NCBI GenBank assembly: GCA_027405735.1
Contig: JAPEHQ010000020.1
Coordinates: 496,001 to 560,000, forward strand
Source of the DNA: Mucor racemosus
Lineage: Eukaryota > Mucoromycota > Mucoromycetes > Mucorales > Mucoraceae
Length of the DNA: 64,000 nucleotides
Reading direction: 5' to 3'
Part shown: positions 35,327 to 47,552 of the stretch, piece after piece
Position numbering within the stretch: position 1 is the stretch's first letter
Layout of the letters: each line of letters starts with the position of its first letter
Position numbers and translations under genes: made by a program
The notes under the pieces: model-generated
Seen by the model: the letters and a program-made list of their open reading frames with translations, nothing else
Databases searched by the model: none
Told to the model about the DNA's origin: nothing

Positions 35327-36428
35327 TTATAAATCAACACAAGTAGAACCGTCGGTAACGACATCCAAAACCTTGTAGAAACATTCGAAATCACCATGCT
35401 GCTTAAACATAGCAATAGCAGCTTCAGCAATTTCGTCAAAGTTCTTGGTAGCTAAAGCTAAAATAGTAGGTCCAGCACCAGAAAGACAGATACCCAAAAG
35501 ACCATCATATTTTTGATATGTAATATTAGATAAAACTTCGGGAAGACCGGGGATCAAAGTTTTACGGTAAGGCTGATGGATCTTATCTTGCATGGCGTTA
35601 TAAATCAATTCAGGATTAGGAGGTGATTGACCTAATGCTGTGGTTAAAACGGCTAATCTTTGGAAATTGAAAACCTAATTGATCCAAACATTAATTAGTA
35701 CACTCTTATCTATCAATTCTCTTTTTTATTGGTCAACTTACAACATCCTGTCTTTCATAAGAAGTAGGGAGCACAGCTCTAGCCTTTGCTGTAGCAACTT
35801 CGAATTGAGGAACAATAGCAATACATTTAATCTCCTTTGCCCAACCCAAATTGACATAATGACCAATACCGAGAGGAGGTTGAGGAACTTGTTGAGATAA
35901 AGCAATTTCTAATAATGACTCGGAGGCAGGCACACCCTTCATTGCACTAGGGTCTAACTCGCGCAAATAAGAAGCAACAAAACCACCCATCAAAGCAGCA
36001 GCAACGTTATCAGGATGACGCTCAATCATTAAACAATAATCTAATAATCTATCTCTTGAAAGATTTAATTGACCGAGAGCATTACCCAACAAGACACCAC
36101 CAACAACAGCAGCACCAGAAGAACCGAGACCACGACCGAGAGGGATAGGATTGTCAACATGAATTTTAAGGGGTTGAGGCAACTGAGAAATACCGTTTGC
36201 GGAGAGGACATAGAGAGCGGTCTTGGTAATCAAGTTAAGCTCTAGAGTAAGTGGAACATCCTTGGCGCCTTCTCCGGAATAGGTCATTTCAAAAGCCTTA
36301 CCTTCCTTCAAAATTTCGACATCCATGGTAAGATATAATGAAAGGGAGATACCTAAAACATCAAAACCGGGACCGATATTAGCAGTCGAACATGGTGATT
36401 TAATACGGAATTTTCTAGGTGTATCCAT
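35327..36428 (-). CDS. THR1: Homoserine kinase
   Basis: Exons 36428-35742 and 35674-35327 (67-nt intron, phase 0); 344 residues, close to the 357 of yeast Thr1. It phosphorylates homoserine with ATP in threonine biosynthesis (cytosol). GHMP kinase signatures are clear: N-terminal SPCSTANIGPGFDVLG, the ATP-loop PIPLGRGLGSSGAAVVGG (about 94-111), IERHPDNVAAALMGG, and the C-terminal GICLSGAGPTILAL (about 290-303). The start is the first Met in frame and matches family N-termini. The intron donor is GTAAGT and the acceptor TTAG. Nothing odd; it is an ordinary single-copy metabolic gene next to repeat-rich DNA. Confidence 0.96.
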
Positions 36429-38097
36429 TTCTAAAGGGGCTTTTTCCTGAATCTACAGTTGTAAGGAAAAAGAATGGAATTAAGGGGTGAAGAGAGCAAG
36501 ATGTTGAGATGATTGTAATCCAAGTTTTTTTTTTTTACATATTGTTAGCAAATGAGCAAACTCAGTCGTGACTGTAAAGAGGTGTGTCGTTCTTTGTCAC
36601 AGAAAGTAGGGCAAGATGCAGACATTCTATTGGATGTACATGCACTTCTTAAATGTTCAAGATGTTGTGTTTTTGCTTGTTTTTATCTTTATCATGTTGG
36701 AAAAGCAGGATTATAAATCTACGAGGATAATTTCTCAAGGTCAGGGGAAAAAAAGAAAGAAATTGAAATGTCACTTGAACATTTGAACCCTTTCAACAGT
36801 TGCGCAATCACCGTTTTCCCATTCATTGCTCCCATTCAAAAAAGATAATCAAAGAGCGAATAAAATCTTGATATTCATAGCGCAATTTTATATGAAAAAA
36901 GTGTCAAATTAAACAGGGTTAAAATTAAGAATACTCACACGTGGGAGGGAAATCACACAGATTAGACTTCATTTCGCTGTTTTTCTTTCGATAAAGAAGA
37001 ATAGAAACATTTTTTGTTTTGTTTTGCATAAACTACTTAGTTTTACAATCTGCAGAGATAATGGCCTGATTTTTAAATATTTTTTCATCATATCTCATCA
37101 ATCACTCCATATAATGAAATCGGATCAAATTGTGTAGTAGTTGAATGAGAGATACTGGCAGCATTTCAATGTTGGACAAAGTGCCAATGCAAATGAAAAG
37201 TAAAATTTATTTGTTTTGTTCAAACAGTCAATTTCTATATTCTATTCATGCAAATATGCAGTAAGTTATTCCCTTTTCCCATAACAAGCAAAACTGGGTT
37301 ATCTCGGCTTTTTTTCCAATGCAATATACATAATTCCATTACCATGACAAACAAAATGATATTTTGTCGATCTGTCATTATACAGCACTAGTTTTTTTTG
37401 TTCATATCGTTTGTAAACAGCAGGAAGAAAAAAAAGGGATAAGAAAGAATAACGCTTACTAAACAAACAATTTGTTCGCTAATAAATCTATAATGAGCCA
37501 ATCTGATCTAAAAATCGCTTTAAAACATAGTAACAGTCGATTTTTCAAATTCTCAAAGATAATCAAATGATGATAATAAAGCTCATTTTATTATTATGAA
37601 AAGGGGTCAAATAAACAAACGCTTTGAATGGTTGATTCCAAATCAATGCATAAAGTCGTCTAAACCCAAACAAGTTTGGGCATGTTTTTTCTGCAGCCTT
37701 CATCCCATACAATCTTTTAATGACGTCCTATAGATTTAAAGTCATATTTCTCGTAATACATTGCTTAGAATTAAGGTTATTTTTACAATATAGCTTCAAG
37801 ATGTATATAAAAAAAAAGTCGAAGCATTTATTGTTTCATTCTATTGACAATCTTGGACTTTTTAACCAAGAAATGTAAAAAAAAAAGTAGTTTAATATTT
37901 ATAATTTTACCGGTTTTGACGGGATAGGCGCAGTTAGTGTTTGAAAAAACTGGTGGGGTTCAGTCTGTGTGTCTGGACTATTGGGTTTTACACCTTATTT
38001 AACCGGTCTTATTGGTTAAAATAGTAAAAATAGAATATACAAGCTGAAAAAAAGTCCAATCAGAGTAACTTGTTGCATTACATTTCACCTAAAAAAG
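36429..38097. other. Divergent intergenic (THR1 and the 38202 gene)
   Basis: No gene recognised. It contains two ACCGGT-type hexamers (37910 and 37999 area) forming a loose inverted pair, and a CCAAT at 38056-38060 upstream of the TATA box at 38098. Confidence 0.4.
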
Positions 38098-38107
38098 TAT
38101 ATAAAAG
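38098..38107 (+). promoter_or_regulatory. TATA box (with CCAAT box) of the 38202 gene
   Basis: TATATAAAAG about 104 bp before the ATG; CCAAT 42 bp further upstream; then a pyrimidine-rich leader. Confidence 0.6.
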
Positions 38108-38201
38108 TGGGTATTTCTTTTTACTCATTCCTTTTTTTTTCTTCTTTCCTTCATCTTCCATTCACTTTTTTTTGTAATCTTGTGCATATATTAATAATAA
38201 T

Positions 38202-38814
38202 ATGAGTCCTGTCAGCCATCATCATCATAACAACATGACCATTTATTATAATCAACAACAAGCACAACAGCAAGCACAACAACAAGCATATCATTTCCAT
38301 CGTCAACAACAACAACAAAATAGTGAGTATAAAATGTGGTTTTTTTTTAAAAAACTGCAAAACTAATATATAAGCAGCATCGCCTTCCTTATCACACTCA
38401 AAAGCATCTCGCAATTCTTCAGAAAGACTTGGTCAAATCCGAGCACAATTAGAACTTGCTCGAAATTTCTACGATGATTTTGAATTCTGTCCCGTACAAT
38501 GTTCCTCAGAGGTATTGGAACATCGTGATCGTGTTCAACAACGTCTGTCACCTCAATCTTCACCAAGTACTTCTCCTTCCATGTCCTCTGTATCTTCTTT
38601 AGGAAGTACAACACCTCCAAAATCTAGAAGAGCCATTCCAATCATTGATCCCTCGAATATGGCTCCTGTATCTGTACCTCCTCAACAGTATAGTATGATG
38701 AAGAATACCTCTCCTATTTTCCATCAACAACAATACATGCGTGGTGTTGGTAATAATAGATCTCATCATCATCAACAGATGAATGGCTCCTATCATGATG
38801 TGCTTGTCCAATAA
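38202..38814 (+). CDS. Unknown Q/H/S-rich protein
   Basis: Exons 38202-38322 and 38378-38814 (phase 1), 185 residues. The acceptor is a tandem AAGCAG, so one extra residue is possible when the upstream AG is used. N-terminus: HHHHNN and QQ-rich. The most ordered stretch is ERLGQIRAQLELARNFYDDF followed by EFCPVQC, likely a short helix. Then Ser/Pro-rich (SPQSSPSTSPSMSS) and an H/Q tail. Not recognised. A strong TATA/CCAAT promoter suggests a regulated gene, for example stress or growth related; function unknown. Confidence 0.7.
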
Positions 38815-39610
38815 TTTTTTTGTTTTATATAATTTATACCTTATATTATCTTTCTTTTTTTTTCTCATCTATTTTTGTTTCGCATTTATTCTTCACTCCC
38901 TTTTGTTGTTTCTTTCTGTATACATACATGATTTTTAATAAAAAATATCTATATATATTTATAACGATTTTTATATTGTAGTCATTCAAATGCATTACAG
39001 TATATTATCGTTTTATCCTTTTTTCTAAAATTTATTATTTGTATTTGTTTATTTGTTGATATCAAATGATTTTATTTGGTTTTCCAAGTGATTCGCTGGT
39101 AGTCAGATATATTTGCGGATAGCCAAAATATTTTTTATTTTATTTTACTCGGATCCTCCTTTTGTGTATTGTGTGTGTGTGCGTGTGTGTTTGTGTGTAA
39201 TCTTCCATTTACCTTTTTATTTGTTTCGTACTAAAAAAAATAGCTAAATTCCATTACTACAAGGCTTTACCGTAAAACTTTGATTGCCCTTCAGTATCCG
39301 ATTATATATTATTATGGCATTATCTGTAAATCTGACCAAAATAATGAGCACCTAGGTCAACGAGTCGGCTTTTGACAGGTGCTGGGAGCTTTGGTTTCCA
39401 TGGCAACTACCATCACCAAACTCTATTTCGTTTTCAGCTCCATAGCAACCAGGAACGAGCAATTAAAGATCTATGCAAAACTGTAAAATGAAACAGCGCG
39501 AAACCTAGTTAAATCAGGTTACCTCCATAAATGATAGGGAAACATATGGGTTCCCACATTAGCCTGGTACGCATAAAACTAGATAATACAAGTTTATTGA
39601 AAAAAAAAAC
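38815..39610. other. Intergenic
   Basis: 3' region of the 38202 gene with an AATAAAA-like signal at 38938. A GT microsatellite at 39171-39198. No gene. Confidence 0.5.
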
Positions 39611-40670
39611 CAGTATTTCCACTGTCATTTGGTCACTTCGCTGAAAAAATTGGTCGTATTTTTGAACTCAATTGGTCAAATTTTTGAAAACCAATTGGTC
39701 AGCTCTTTGAAAACCAGTCGATCACTTATTTCAAATAAATGAGTTGGCCAAAGTCAAAAACTGCTTTTTATTCATTGAAGTAGTAGAGAAAGATTTGCTT
39801 TATTAGATTTGCTGCTTGTTTTTGCAGTATTCAAATCTCTTGACGGAGTGCCGAATAAAATTTGAAGATGCTCCAAAGGAAAAGCTTCACAGCCTTCAAT
39901 AATCCTTTTTGTCAAAGTCTCAGTGTCTTTTAAAAGATGACGCTTTACCTTGGATTTGACAGCAGACCAGAATTGTTCAATAGGATTTAACTCTGGAGAA
40001 TAAGAAGGAAGATAAACAGGAACATAGCCTCGTTTAGTAATCGAAGGATTAGTGACGGAAGGAACATTGATGGGAGCATTATCCATGACAATGTAAACCC
40101 CTTTCATCTCTGGGAAGTTGAATGAGCGTGAAACGTGTTTGTCATTATGTTTTAAAGTCGAGTCCACCTAAAAAAACTATAAGTTATAGCAGCAGCTCAT
40201 ATGTAAGATGCAATATATTATAATTTGTTACTTTACCAAAGTACAACTTCATGCCAAAAGTGAGAGAAAAAGGCTTTTTGGCCTGTTGGACCTCCGCTTC
40301 ATTTTTCCTCTATGCGGATTTCTTTGTCCGGTAGGGGTCCAGCACTACTTTTTTTCGCGCGACAATTAAGCAAGAGTGAGATACACACTTATGAGCATGT
40401 ATGGGGGTTTTCTGGGCATCTTCTTAGTGCTTCTATACTCTATCTGTTATTTTTTTAAGCCAAACGAAGGAGCTTCATCATATTGGGCTGTTTTGTTCCC
40501 TCCATAATCAAAGATGCCTCCTCTTCCATCTTCGTGGTAAAAAAGCATTTCAGCGTTCATTGATAATATTAAAATTCTAAAAACGTAGAACAGAGAAAAT
40601 TGTTTCGATTTTGATCAAAGAGTTGAACCAATTTTTTCGGTGAAGTGACCAAATGACGGTGGAAGTACTG
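39611..40670 (-). mobile_element. Deleted Tc1/mariner element with terminal inverted repeats
   Basis: Left end CAGTATTTCCACTGTCATTT and right end, on the opposite strand, CAGTACTTCCACCGTCATTT, continue as GGTCACTTC.C.GAAAAAATTGGT: about 44 bp of near-perfect terminal inverted repeat. Total 1060 bp. Inside the left end are further TTGGTCA-TTTTTGAAAA subrepeats. The right end is followed by TA; the left TA is mutated. Confidence 0.85.
39772..40560 (-). pseudogene. Tc1/mariner transposase remnant (DD34E)
   Basis: The frame 40167-39772 encodes the C-terminal catalytic part: VYIVMDNAPIN (second Asp), 34 residues, then SPELNPIEQFWSAVKSKVK (Glu). An upstream piece at 40560-40447 (MNAEMLFYHEDGRGGIFDYG) lies before an intron-like or damaged stretch. 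The N-terminal DNA-binding domain is missing, so the element cannot transpose alone. Confidence 0.8.
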
Positions 40671-42937
40671 TATAAAAATCAAGCAAATCGTTTATCCTGT
40701 TTTTATCTTCTTTTACTTTAGTTGCTCTAAATTACTGTTGTAGCATCTTATAACTCGAAATGTACTAGCCAAAATCAGAGGTACCTTACCCCTTTTTTTG
40801 TAAATAATAATTAGCCTATTTTACATATTTTAAATTTAGACACGTGCCGTTAGTTTAATAATTAACAACAACCTGCTCATTTTAGTATTTTTATAATCCG
40901 ATATTGTATTATTGTGAATTGGCAGATAGATATTTTGAGACACCATTTCTTATTAGTTGTAACATATACCATGTTCTTGGAGGCCACTGATTTCATTTAA
41001 TTTAAATGATATAATTGCAATCTAATAGATTTTATTTCATTTTAACCGTTTTCATTCGTTGGTTTGTTTGGGTTGGGTTAGATAAACCAAGACAAATTTA
41101 GTAGTCTGAAAACATTGATATTACAATAGCATTAATATATAATAAGCACGCTATGTTTGTGTATTGTAATAGCCCCTGATACCCGATATATACATGTTAT
41201 TCGATGTGCTTGCATATGTGTGTAGCGATGATAATGTGCCGGGTTTTCCACATACCATTTACTTTCAAAGGATTGTTTCACAGTAATGTATAACGCAAAA
41301 TTAATTCCAATTGCACAAAATGTTACCAACTTAGCTTACTCATATTTCTATATTTTTTAATTTGTAATGATAGTGATAAGATTTAGCATTATGCCCTTTA
41401 ATTGAAATGGTATTTGCATGCTTTTCTGAAACAAGCGGTGATTAAAACAAGGAGATTTGGTTTGACAAAACATCGATGAAATTTTCCAAAAATTTAGTTT
41501 TTTTAATTTTAGCCCAAAAATCTTATAGTAAACCTATTTTGTGCTTTTAATAGTTTCTATGTATTTTGTAATTCCGTATCAAATGGTGTAAATAATAAAT
41601 ACTTTTTTTGTAAAACTATTCATATAAACTCGAAAAACCGAAAAACGGGTTTTCAAATATTACGCAACTTTGTACTAGCAAAAACATACTTCCTTAAACT
41701 TTATCTAATGGCATAGCTTTGTAGCTATCTTTTGAATATTTGATTGAAAAAATAGCTTTATTTTTCGTAAAGTTAGACGGATATTTTGTGATTCATATCA
41801 TCAACCTCGACCAATGGCAAGGGCAAAATGGCTTGATTTTGGATGAAAATTTAGTGCTCTGTTTTTTTATGAAATATGATTTAATATATTTTAGTAGTTA
41901 AAAGAACATGTTTTGTCTTATAAACTAGGGTTCAAAACCCTCTATAACTCGAGATATAGACGTTCTAACAGTCATTTATCGCTGTTCTAACGGTAGAACA
42001 AAGCTTAAAGGATTTTGAAATCCACTTAAAAGCTAGATATACTAAAATAAAGTATTTGAGCGCATTAAAAAATGTTTAAAGTACATGAAAACATTTTTTA
42101 TTTTATGAATATATAATAAAATTCAAGAGAAATAAACATTTTTTAGTCATAATGAAAATTTGAATTTCAGGTGCAAATATTTGAAAATTAAGAGCTTTTA
42201 CTAAATATTTTGGTTGTTTTGATCTGTATGAACTTTTATATTAAAATTAAGCAGACTTCTAGGTATATCAATAAAATACAAATGTATTTATCTTTGCTGA
42301 TTTTATTTTTGTCAGCTTTGCTCGATTATGTAGCTCATAATTTAACGCAGTAGGCGATAATATGACTAACGATAACAGTATTTAAAGAGTTGTTTTTCCT
42401 CTAAAAATTGCAGTATTTAATTTTTTTCTAATTTTTACGAATTGCATGGAACCAGAACTATCCTTTCGTATTTTTTTTTTTTTTTTTTTTCTTTGCTATT
42501 GTATTGTATCAATGTATAATTTTTATCAGCTTTCTGAGCAGAGATTTCGACTGAAAAATTTAGCGCAAACTATCATCGTCGTGTCAAAATTATAGCCTAA
42601 TTTCAATTCAAAAATCACATACTTCAACAAAAAGTACCTAAGCAAGTATACATGAATGTCCTCAACATAACACAACCATATATATATATATATAATTACT
42701 CATGATGGAGCAGCAGAAATGTCACGGTTATGATGAGTCAAAATTATACATTTTGCCATCAATTTACAAAACTGCGGCTACAACAAAAGGATTAAGCCAA
42801 TAGAAACCGGATATCTTATAATTTGTCATATCAGAAGCGCACAACTGTGGCTTCATCAAAAAATCTTTTATAAAACATATCGGCAACTAAATCAAATCTA
42901 ACTTGTATTTCTTCTTTTTCTTTAAACTTTTGTTAAT
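40671..42937. other. Gene-free stretch upstream of IleRS
   Basis: AT-rich with no gene recognised; poly(T) at 42471-42490 and a (TA) run at 42679-42693. Confidence 0.5.
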
Positions 42938-45900
42938 ATGTCTTTGGCTGACTGTAAGTAATTGCATTGTCTAAATAAAAAAAAAAATTGCATGTAATTA
43001 ACATAATCTATAGTATCTGGTCAATTCAAGTAATAATTTAACGTGTTGATACAATAAATCATAGTGAAATATTAACATTTATATTATTAGCTTTCCCAAG
43101 GAGGAAGAGAAGATTCTCGAATTCTGGAAAGAAATCGATGCTTTCCAAACCTCCATGAAATTAAACAAGGACAAGCCTGTTTTTGCTTTCTACGATGGAC
43201 CTCCATTTGCTACTGGTCTTCCTCATTATGGTCATTTGTTGGCTGGTACCATTAAGGATATTGTTACTCGTTATGCTCACAACACTGGCCATTCTGTTGA
43301 GCGTCGTTTTGGTTGGGATACTCATGGTCTTCCTGTTGAATACGAAATTGATAAAAAGTTGGGTATTACCGGTAAGGACGATGTCATGAAGATGGGTATC
43401 GACAAGTACAATGCTGAATGTAGAGCTATTGTTATGAGATACGCTGGTGAATGGCGTAAAACCGTCGAACGTATGGCTCGTTGGATTGATTTCGATAATG
43501 ATTACAAAACTTTGAACCCTACTTTTATGGAAACTGTTTGGTGGGTTTTCAAGCAATTATTTGAAAAGGGTCAAGTTTACCGTGGTCAAAGAGTATGTGT
43601 TATTATATCAAGTGTTTCATGTTTTTATATTGACACGCTTCTCCTTTTTCTTTTCTTTTGACAGGTCATGCCTTATTCTACTGGCTGTACTACTCCTTTA
43701 TCCAACTTTGAATCTTCTCAAAATTATAAGGATGTTAACGATCCTGCCAGTAAGTTTTATATTTTATAGGTGGTTGTATGATACTCAATTCAATTATTTT
43801 AGTTGTTGTTGGTTTCCCTTTGGTTGATGACAACACTACTCAAGTATTGACTTGGACCACCACTCCTTGGACCTTACCCTCCAACATGGGTGTTTGTGTT
43901 CACCCCGATTTCGAATACATCAAGATTCATGACCAACTTACCGACAGAAACTATATTTTGATGGAGAAGCGTCTCTCTATCCTTTACAAGGATCCCAAGA
44001 AGGCCAAATTCACCATTCTCGAAAAGTATAAGGGTTCTGAAATGAAGGACTGGAAGCTTGTTCCCATGTTTGATTTCTTTTATGAGGAATTCAAGGATTG
44101 TGCTTTCAAAATCATGGTTGATACTTATGTTACCGATGATTCCGGTACTGGTATTGTCCAAAATGCTCCTGCTTTTGGTGAGGACGATTACCGTGTATGT
44201 ATCGCTGCTGGTGCTATCACTGCTGATGGTCATTTGCCTCTTCCTATCGATGCCTCTGGTATCTTCACTGATGAAGTCCCTGACTATAAGGGCATGTACG
44301 TCAAGGATGCTGATAAGGTCATTCAAAAGGATATTAAGGCTAAGGGTCGTTTGATTATTCAATCTCAATTCATGCATAGTTATCCTTTCTGCTGGCGTTC
44401 TGACACTCCTCTTATCTACAAGGCTGTTCCTTCCTGGTTCGTTCGTGTCGCTCCTATTGTTGATAAGATTTTAGCCTGTAACGATCAAATGCGTTGGTAA
44501 GTAATAACGGAAATTAGGGATAAAATGCTTTTATAGATTTCTGATATAATTGATATAGGACTCCTGCTTTCGTTCAAGAGAAGCGTTTCGCCAACTGGAT
44601 TGCTAATGCTCGTGATTGGAACATTTCTCGTAACAGATATTGGGGTACTCCTTTACCTATCTGGGTCAGTGATGATTATGAGGAAGTTGTTTGTATTGGT
44701 TCCATTGCTGAATTAGAAGAACTCAGTGGTGTTTCTCCTATTACTGATCTTCATCGTGAAAGCGTTGATAATATCACTATTCCTTCCAAGCAAGGTAAGG
44801 GTGTCCTTCGTCGTGTTGAAGAAGTTTTCGATTGTTGGTTCGAATCTGGTTCTATGCCTTATGCTCAACAACATTATCCTTTCGAAAACAAGGAGAAGGT
44901 TGAAACTTCTTTCCCTGCTGATTTTATCTCTGAAGGTATTGATCAAACTCGTGGTTGGTTCTATACTCTTTTGGTTTTGTCTACTCATCTCTTTGAAAAG
45001 CCTCCTGCCAAGAACGTCATTGTTAGTGGTCTTGTTTTGGCCTCTGATGGTAAGAAGATGAGTAAGCGTCTCAAGAATTACCCTGAACCCGGAATTGTCA
45101 TTGACAAGTTTGGTTCTGATGCTTTGAGATTATATCTTATTAACTCTCCTGTTGTCCGTGCTGAAACCTTGAAGTTCAAGGAAGAGGGTGTCAAGGATGT
45201 CATCTCCAGAGTCTTCTTACCTTGGTACAATGCTTACAAGTTCTTCCTTACTCAAACTGCTGTCTTGAAGAAAGACTTTGACTTTGATTTCCAATATGAT
45301 CTTCATATCAAGAAATCTGATAATGTCATGGATCGTTGGGTTTTGGCTTCTTGTCAATCTCTTATTCAATTCATTCGTGAGGAAATGGGTGCTTATAGAC
45401 TTTACACTGTTGTTCCCCGTTTGTTGAACATGATTGATACCCTTACCAACTGGTATGTTCGTTTCAATCGTAAGAGATTGAAGGGTGAGAACGGTTTGGA
45501 TGACGCCAAGTTGGCCATGAACACTCTTTACGAAGTCTTGTTCACTTTGTGTAGTACTATGGCTCCTTTCACTCCTTATTTGGTTGAAAACATGTATCAA
45601 AACCTCAAGAATTTCGCTCCCAAGAACCCCAACGTTGTTGATGATCGTTCTATTCATTTCTTGGACTTCCCTACTGTTCGTGAGGAATACTTTGATCCCG
45701 AGATTGAGCGTGCTGTCGGCCGTATGCAATCTGTCATTGAATTGGGTCGTATCATCCGTGAACGTAAGAACATCTCTCTCAAGACTCCTTTGAAGGAATT
45801 AGTTGTTATCCACAGCGATCCTCAATACCACGCTGATGTCAAGGCCTTGGAATCTTATATTTCTGAGGAATTGAACGTCCGTAGCATCGTCATTACTGAC

Positions 45901-46467
45901 AACGAAGCCAAGTATGGTATCAAGTATAAGGCTGAGGCTGATTGGAAGGTCTTGGGTCAAAAGCTCAAGAAGGATGCCATGAAGGTCAAGAAGGGTCTTC
46001 CTGAATTAACCAGTGATCAAATCAAGGAATTCGTTAATACCAAGGAAATCATTGTCTCTGGTATCAAGGTTACTGATGAAGATCTTAACGTCGTTCGTTA
46101 CTTTGAAGCTTCTTCTGATGCTTCTTATGAAGCCAACACTGACAAGGATTCTTTGGTCTTGATGGATGTCAAATCATACCCCGAATTAGAAGAAGAGGGT
46201 GTTGCTCGTGAAATCATTAACCGTGTCCAACGTTTGAGAAAGAAGGCCAACTTATTGCCTACCGATGATATCAACATGTACTACCGTTTCACCGCTGATT
46301 TGGGTGCTGAATTAGAAAAGGTTATCAAGAACCAAGAAGCCACTTTGGTTAAGGTTATCAAGAAGCCTTTGCAAGCCATCAGTGAAATGCCTTCTTCCGA
46401 GAAGCTCATTGCTGAAGAAGAACAAGATGTCAATGGTACCAAGTTTGACCTTATCTTTGCTAAATAA
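42938..46467 (+). CDS. ILS1: Cytoplasmic isoleucyl-tRNA synthetase
   Basis: Six exons: 42938-42953, 43014-43029, 43091-43592, 43665-43749, 43803-44496, 44559-46467; 1073 residues, like yeast Ils1. Charges tRNA-Ile with isoleucine in the cytosol. Class I signatures: HIGH-type GLPHYGHL (about 53-60), the editing-domain stretch [14 protein letters not shown] and [31 protein letters not shown], and KMSKR (about 604-608). The first two exons are 16 nt each; without the second, exon 1 and exon 3 are out of frame, and with it the N-terminus reads [20 protein letters not shown], as expected for the family. Codon use is rich in C-ending codons and AAG, indicating high expression. No mitochondrial targeting sequence is visible. 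Confidence 0.96.
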
Positions 46468-47552
46468 TTTCTTTCAATTATATTTTTTTTTCTTATTTGT
46501 TATTCTCATTTAAACATAAAACTGTCTTTTTTATCACCATTTAAACATAAATTATAGAAAATAAAAAACGGGAATTCTTTTTAGATCCCTTATTTTTCAA
46601 TAAATTGGCTAGCTTGACCTGTAAAGTTTTCTTCAAATGCCATCCAACCTGATGAGCAATTCTTGATATTATTCACAATGAATGATTTGTATAATAATTT
46701 ATAGTGCTTATAAGCATAAAAAACGTTACTAATATAATTCTCAGATATCAAACTTCTACGTTAGATTCTGTTTTGGTCAATTGGTATCATTTGAAAGGTT
46801 ATAATAATGTAAACCTTGATGTAGACCAAAGCAAAAAATGATTTACCCCTGAGCGGAGTACAAACGTCAAGCAATTTCCAAATTTGGCAATTAGTCAACT
46901 GGTAGCAATTTTGTTATATCTTAAGTTTAAAGGATTATTACGTTATAAAAAAATTAATACAAAAATAAATTTTAGTTTGAATAACAAGAAAAAATGCGTG
47001 AGATGTACTATATATATTTTTTTTTACGAAGCCAAGTTGCATTATATGCTTTCATTTGCATTCTATTCTAAATAAGCATTATTATTAATTTACCATACCT
47101 AATTTCCGAATTAAAAAAAAATGATAACGTATAGGTTGGGTATTCTATATTTAGTTAAAAATACCAGTGTCTTTCTAAAAATCTTCACCAAGACATGAAA
47201 ATACTTTAAAATATAACTAAAAAGGCTGATACCATCGGAAATACAATTTTATAATCATCAGAACAGCAACAAAGCTGTGGTAAATACATTTTGCGTAGTA
47301 ATTTATTGTGAATTAATGTACAACTTGCCATATTGCTACCGGAAAAATAATACCCTTAAAGTATAATAGTACAATCCCGAGATAATGTTGCTTGCATGTT
47401 TTGAATGGTAATAAATCATCTTTCAATCAAAACGGGAGTACATGAAAAATTAAATGAGCAACCCGAACTGGTATTCAAAAAAAAAAAAAAAAAAAAGATG
47501 CAAAAAAATAAAAACTTTTCTAAACCTTTTTTCGAAAAAAAAAAAAAAACCT
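46468..47552. other. Intergenic
   Basis: 3' end of IleRS and promoter of the WD40 gene; poly(A) runs at 47479-47496 and 47536-47550 directly upstream of the ATG at 47553. No gene. Confidence 0.5.

Noticed and set aside
43161..45729. Long minus-strand frames under IleRS
   Set aside because: Antisense shadows caused by the strong codon bias of IleRS.
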